From Aurantimonas sp. HBX-1 (lineage in GTDB: Bacteria > Pseudomonadota > Alphaproteobacteria > Rhizobiales > Rhizobiaceae), in NCBI RefSeq assembly GCF_021391535.1, contig NZ_CP090066.1, forward strand, positions 1,129,501 through 1,193,500: a stretch of 64,000 nucleotides of DNA, written 5' to 3'. The notes beneath the pieces were generated by a model. The model had not been told where the DNA came from. It searched no databases and saw nothing but the letters and a program-made list of their open reading frames with translations. A program made the translations under genes and the position numbers. Positions within the stretch are counted from its first letter, which is position 1, and each line of letters opens with the position of its first letter. Of the stretch, positions 62,431 through 64,000 are shown in pieces.

Positions 62431-64000
62431 ATGACCGATCACGACTTCGACCGCATCGACCGCTACTGGCGCGCCGCGAACTACCTCTCGGTCGGGCAGA
62501 TTTACCTTCTCGACAACCCGCTGTTGCGCGAGCCGCTGACCACGGCGCACGTCAAGAAGCGGCTGCTCGGCCACTGGGGCACGACGCCCGGCCTGAACTT
62601 CGTCTACGCCCATCTCAACCGCATCATCCGCGACCGCGACCTGTCGGTGCTCTACATCTGCGGGCCCGGGCATGGCGGCCCGGGCATGGTGGCCAACACT
62701 TGGCTCGAGGGCACCTACAGCGAGACCTATCCGGACGTGCCGCAGAACGCCGCCGGCATGCACAGGCTGTTCCGGCAGTTCTCATTTCCCGGCGGCATCC
62801 CGAGCCACGCCGCGCCCGAAACGCCGGGCTCGATCCACGAGGGCGGCGAGCTCGGCTATGCGCTGGCCCACGCCTATGGCGCGGTGTTCGATTCGCCGGA
62901 TCTGATCGCGGCCTGCGTCATCGGCGACGGCGAGGCGGAGACCGGCGCGCTCGCGGCCTCCTGGCATTCCAACAAGTTCCTCAATCCCCGCGTCGACGGC
63001 GCGGTGCTGCCGATCCTGCACCTCAACGGCTACAAGATCGCCAATCCGACCGTCCTCGGCCGCATGCCGCACGAGGAACTCCGCTCGCTGCTGGTCGGCT
63101 ACGGCCACGAGCCGATCTTCGTCGAGGGCAGCGAGCCGATGGCGATGCACCGGCTGATGGCCGCGGCCTTCGACCAGGCCTTTGACCGGATCGCGGCGAT
63201 CCAGCAGGCGGCGCGGAACGGCGGCGACAACGAGCGGCCGCGCTGGCCGATGATCGTGCTGCGCTCGCCGAAGGGCTGGACCGGGCCGGACGTGGTCGAC
63301 GGCAAGATGGTCGAGAATTTCTGGCGCTCGCACCAGGTGCCGGTCTCGGGCGTCCACGACAATCCGGCGCATCGCCAGATCCTCGAGGACTGGCTGCGCT
63401 CCTACCGGCCGGAAGAACTGTTCGCCGAGGACGGCAGCCTCTTACCGGACCTGGCGGCGCTCGTGCCCGAAGGCGACCGCCGCATGGGCGCCAACCCGGC
63501 CGCCAACGGGGGCATGTTGCGGATCGAGCTCGACCGGCCGCCGGTCGAGGACCATGCCGTCGCCGTGCCCTCGCCGGGCGGGGCGCGCGGCGAGGCGACG
63601 CGGGTGCTCGGCGCCTATCTGCGGGACGTCATGGTGCGCAACGCGGACGCCCGCAATTTCCGCCTGATCAGCCCGGACGAGGCCTCGTCGAACCGCCTCG
63701 ACGCGGTGTTCGAGGTGACCGAGCGGGCGTGGATGGAGACGATCGAGCCCTACGACGTGCATCTCGCCGACGAGGGACGCGTCATGGAGATCCTCAGCGA
63801 GCATCTCTGCCAGGGCTGGCTGGAAGGCTATCTGCTGACCGGCCGGCACGGCATGTTCGCCTGCTACGAAGCGTTCGTGCACATCGTCGACTCGATGTTC
63901 AACCAGCACGCCAAGTGGCTGAAGGTCTCCCGCGAGCTCGAATGGCGGGCGCCGATCGCCTCGCTCAACTACCTGCTCTCGTCGCATGTCTGGCAGCAGG
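62431..64000 (+). CDS. xfp: phosphoketolase (5' part; continues beyond the window)
   Basis: Thiamine-diphosphate enzyme that cleaves xylulose 5-phosphate and/or fructose 6-phosphate to acetyl phosphate. The first 523 of roughly 790 residues are seen: WRAANYLSVGQIYLLDNPLL, GPGHGGPG at 78-85, PGSIHEGGELGYAL near 132-145 and the TPP motif GDGEAETG at 165-172, then YGHEPIFVEG. Open to the last base, so cut by the window, not broken. ATG at 62431 after ACGGAGAC. Acetate kinase or similar genes might follow but are out of view. Confidence 0.96.
   Translation, partial: MTDHDFDRIDRYWRAANYLSVGQIYLLDNPLLREPLTTAHVKKRLLGHWGTTPGLNFVYAHLNRIIRDRDLSVLYICGPGHGGPGMVANTWLEGTYSETYPDVPQNAAGMHRLFRQFSFPGGIPSHAAPETPGSIHEGGELGYALAHAYGAVFDSPDLIAACVIGDGEAETGALAASWHSNKFLNPRVDGAVLPILHLNGYKIANPTVLGRMPHEELRSLLVGYGHEPIFVEGSEPMAMHRLMAAAFDQAFDRIAAIQQAARNGGDNERPRWPMIVLRSPKGWTGPDVVDGKMVENFWRSHQVPVSGVHDNPAHRQILEDWLRSYRPEELFAEDGSLLPDLAALVPEGDRRMGANPAANGGMLRIELDRPPVEDHAVAVPSPGGARGEATRVLGAYLRDVMVRNADARNFRLISPDEASSNRLDAVFEVTERAWMETIEPYDVHLADEGRVMEILSEHLCQGWLEGYLLTGRHGMFACYEAFVHIVDSMFNQHAKWLKVSRELEWRAPIASLNYLLSSHVWQQ

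Noticed and set aside
62431..64000. Truncated phosphoketolase pseudogene
   Set aside because: The frame is open to the last base and all motifs are intact; the window edge cuts it.

Overview
The window is a GC-rich, gene-dense chromosomal stretch from an alphaproteobacterium, most likely of the order Hyphomicrobiales (Rhizobiales). The signs are the recN-ligA block, a BioMNY biotin importer, a rhizobial-type glycerol ABC operon (glpR-D-S-T-P-Q-U-V-K), a livF-G-M-H set with a DUF6867 membrane gene, FNR-type boxes and dispersed palindromic repeats of a kind common in this group. I see no phage, insertion sequence, rRNA, tRNA or CRISPR. The family or genus cannot be fixed from this sequence.

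Layout. 50-4990 (+): recN, an FAD monooxygenase and ligA. 5010-6379 (-): a DUF1989 protein with a YqcI/YcgG (RohS/GntA-like) protein. 6526-8474 (-): the glutathione-dependent formaldehyde pair fghA and adhC. 8696-10367 (+): a YbjN protein and the AzlC/AzlD exporter. 10407-12704 (-): a Tim44-domain protein and a CoxE-like vWA protein. 12806-17104 (+): an alpha/beta hydrolase, a toxin-antitoxin-like pair, and two prolyl aminopeptidase paralogues around a GFA-fold protein. 17214-20434: rarD, then a GNAT-nitrilase fusion and a LOG-family protein on the other strand. 20435-21429 has no gene and holds three long inverted-repeat elements, two of them inside a duplicated unit of about 270 bp. 21430-23918 (-): a NitT/TauT-type ABC importer. 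24031-25875 (-): bioN, bioM, bioY. 26028-26704 (-): vapB-vapC.

26818-36979 (-) is a complete glycerol system: DeoR-type regulator, glycerol-3-phosphate dehydrogenase, two ATPases, two permeases, a small membrane protein, a binding protein and glycerol kinase. Phased CGAA-type half-sites lie upstream of glpR and between glpR and glpD. 37060-39687 has a D-amino-acid transaminase, an SDR and an enoyl-CoA hydratase. 39890-45689 (-) is a branched-chain amino acid importer. 45982-46758 is a PAP2 phosphatase. 46816-53739 (-), with a divergent LysR gene, is a polyamine-type ABC importer joined to an aminotransferase, an agmatinase-like ureohydrolase and a nitrilase-family amidase: a self-contained catabolic locus, probably for an amine or guanidino compound. 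54816-56878 is an MCP with a small co-transcribed membrane protein, and 56957-58435 is hemN behind an FNR-type box.

58566-62080 (-) is a tightly overlapping four-gene set: GT2 glycosyltransferase, acyl-CoA dehydrogenase-like protein, PIG-L deacetylase and NodS-like methyltransferase. It resembles the nodulation-factor toolkit without being it. Phosphoketolase (xfp), cut by the window end, follows with another FNR-like box upstream.

The best candidates for something undescribed are the YqcI-DUF1989 pair, the four-gene glyco/methyl cluster and the ureohydrolase-aminotransferase-amidase locus.
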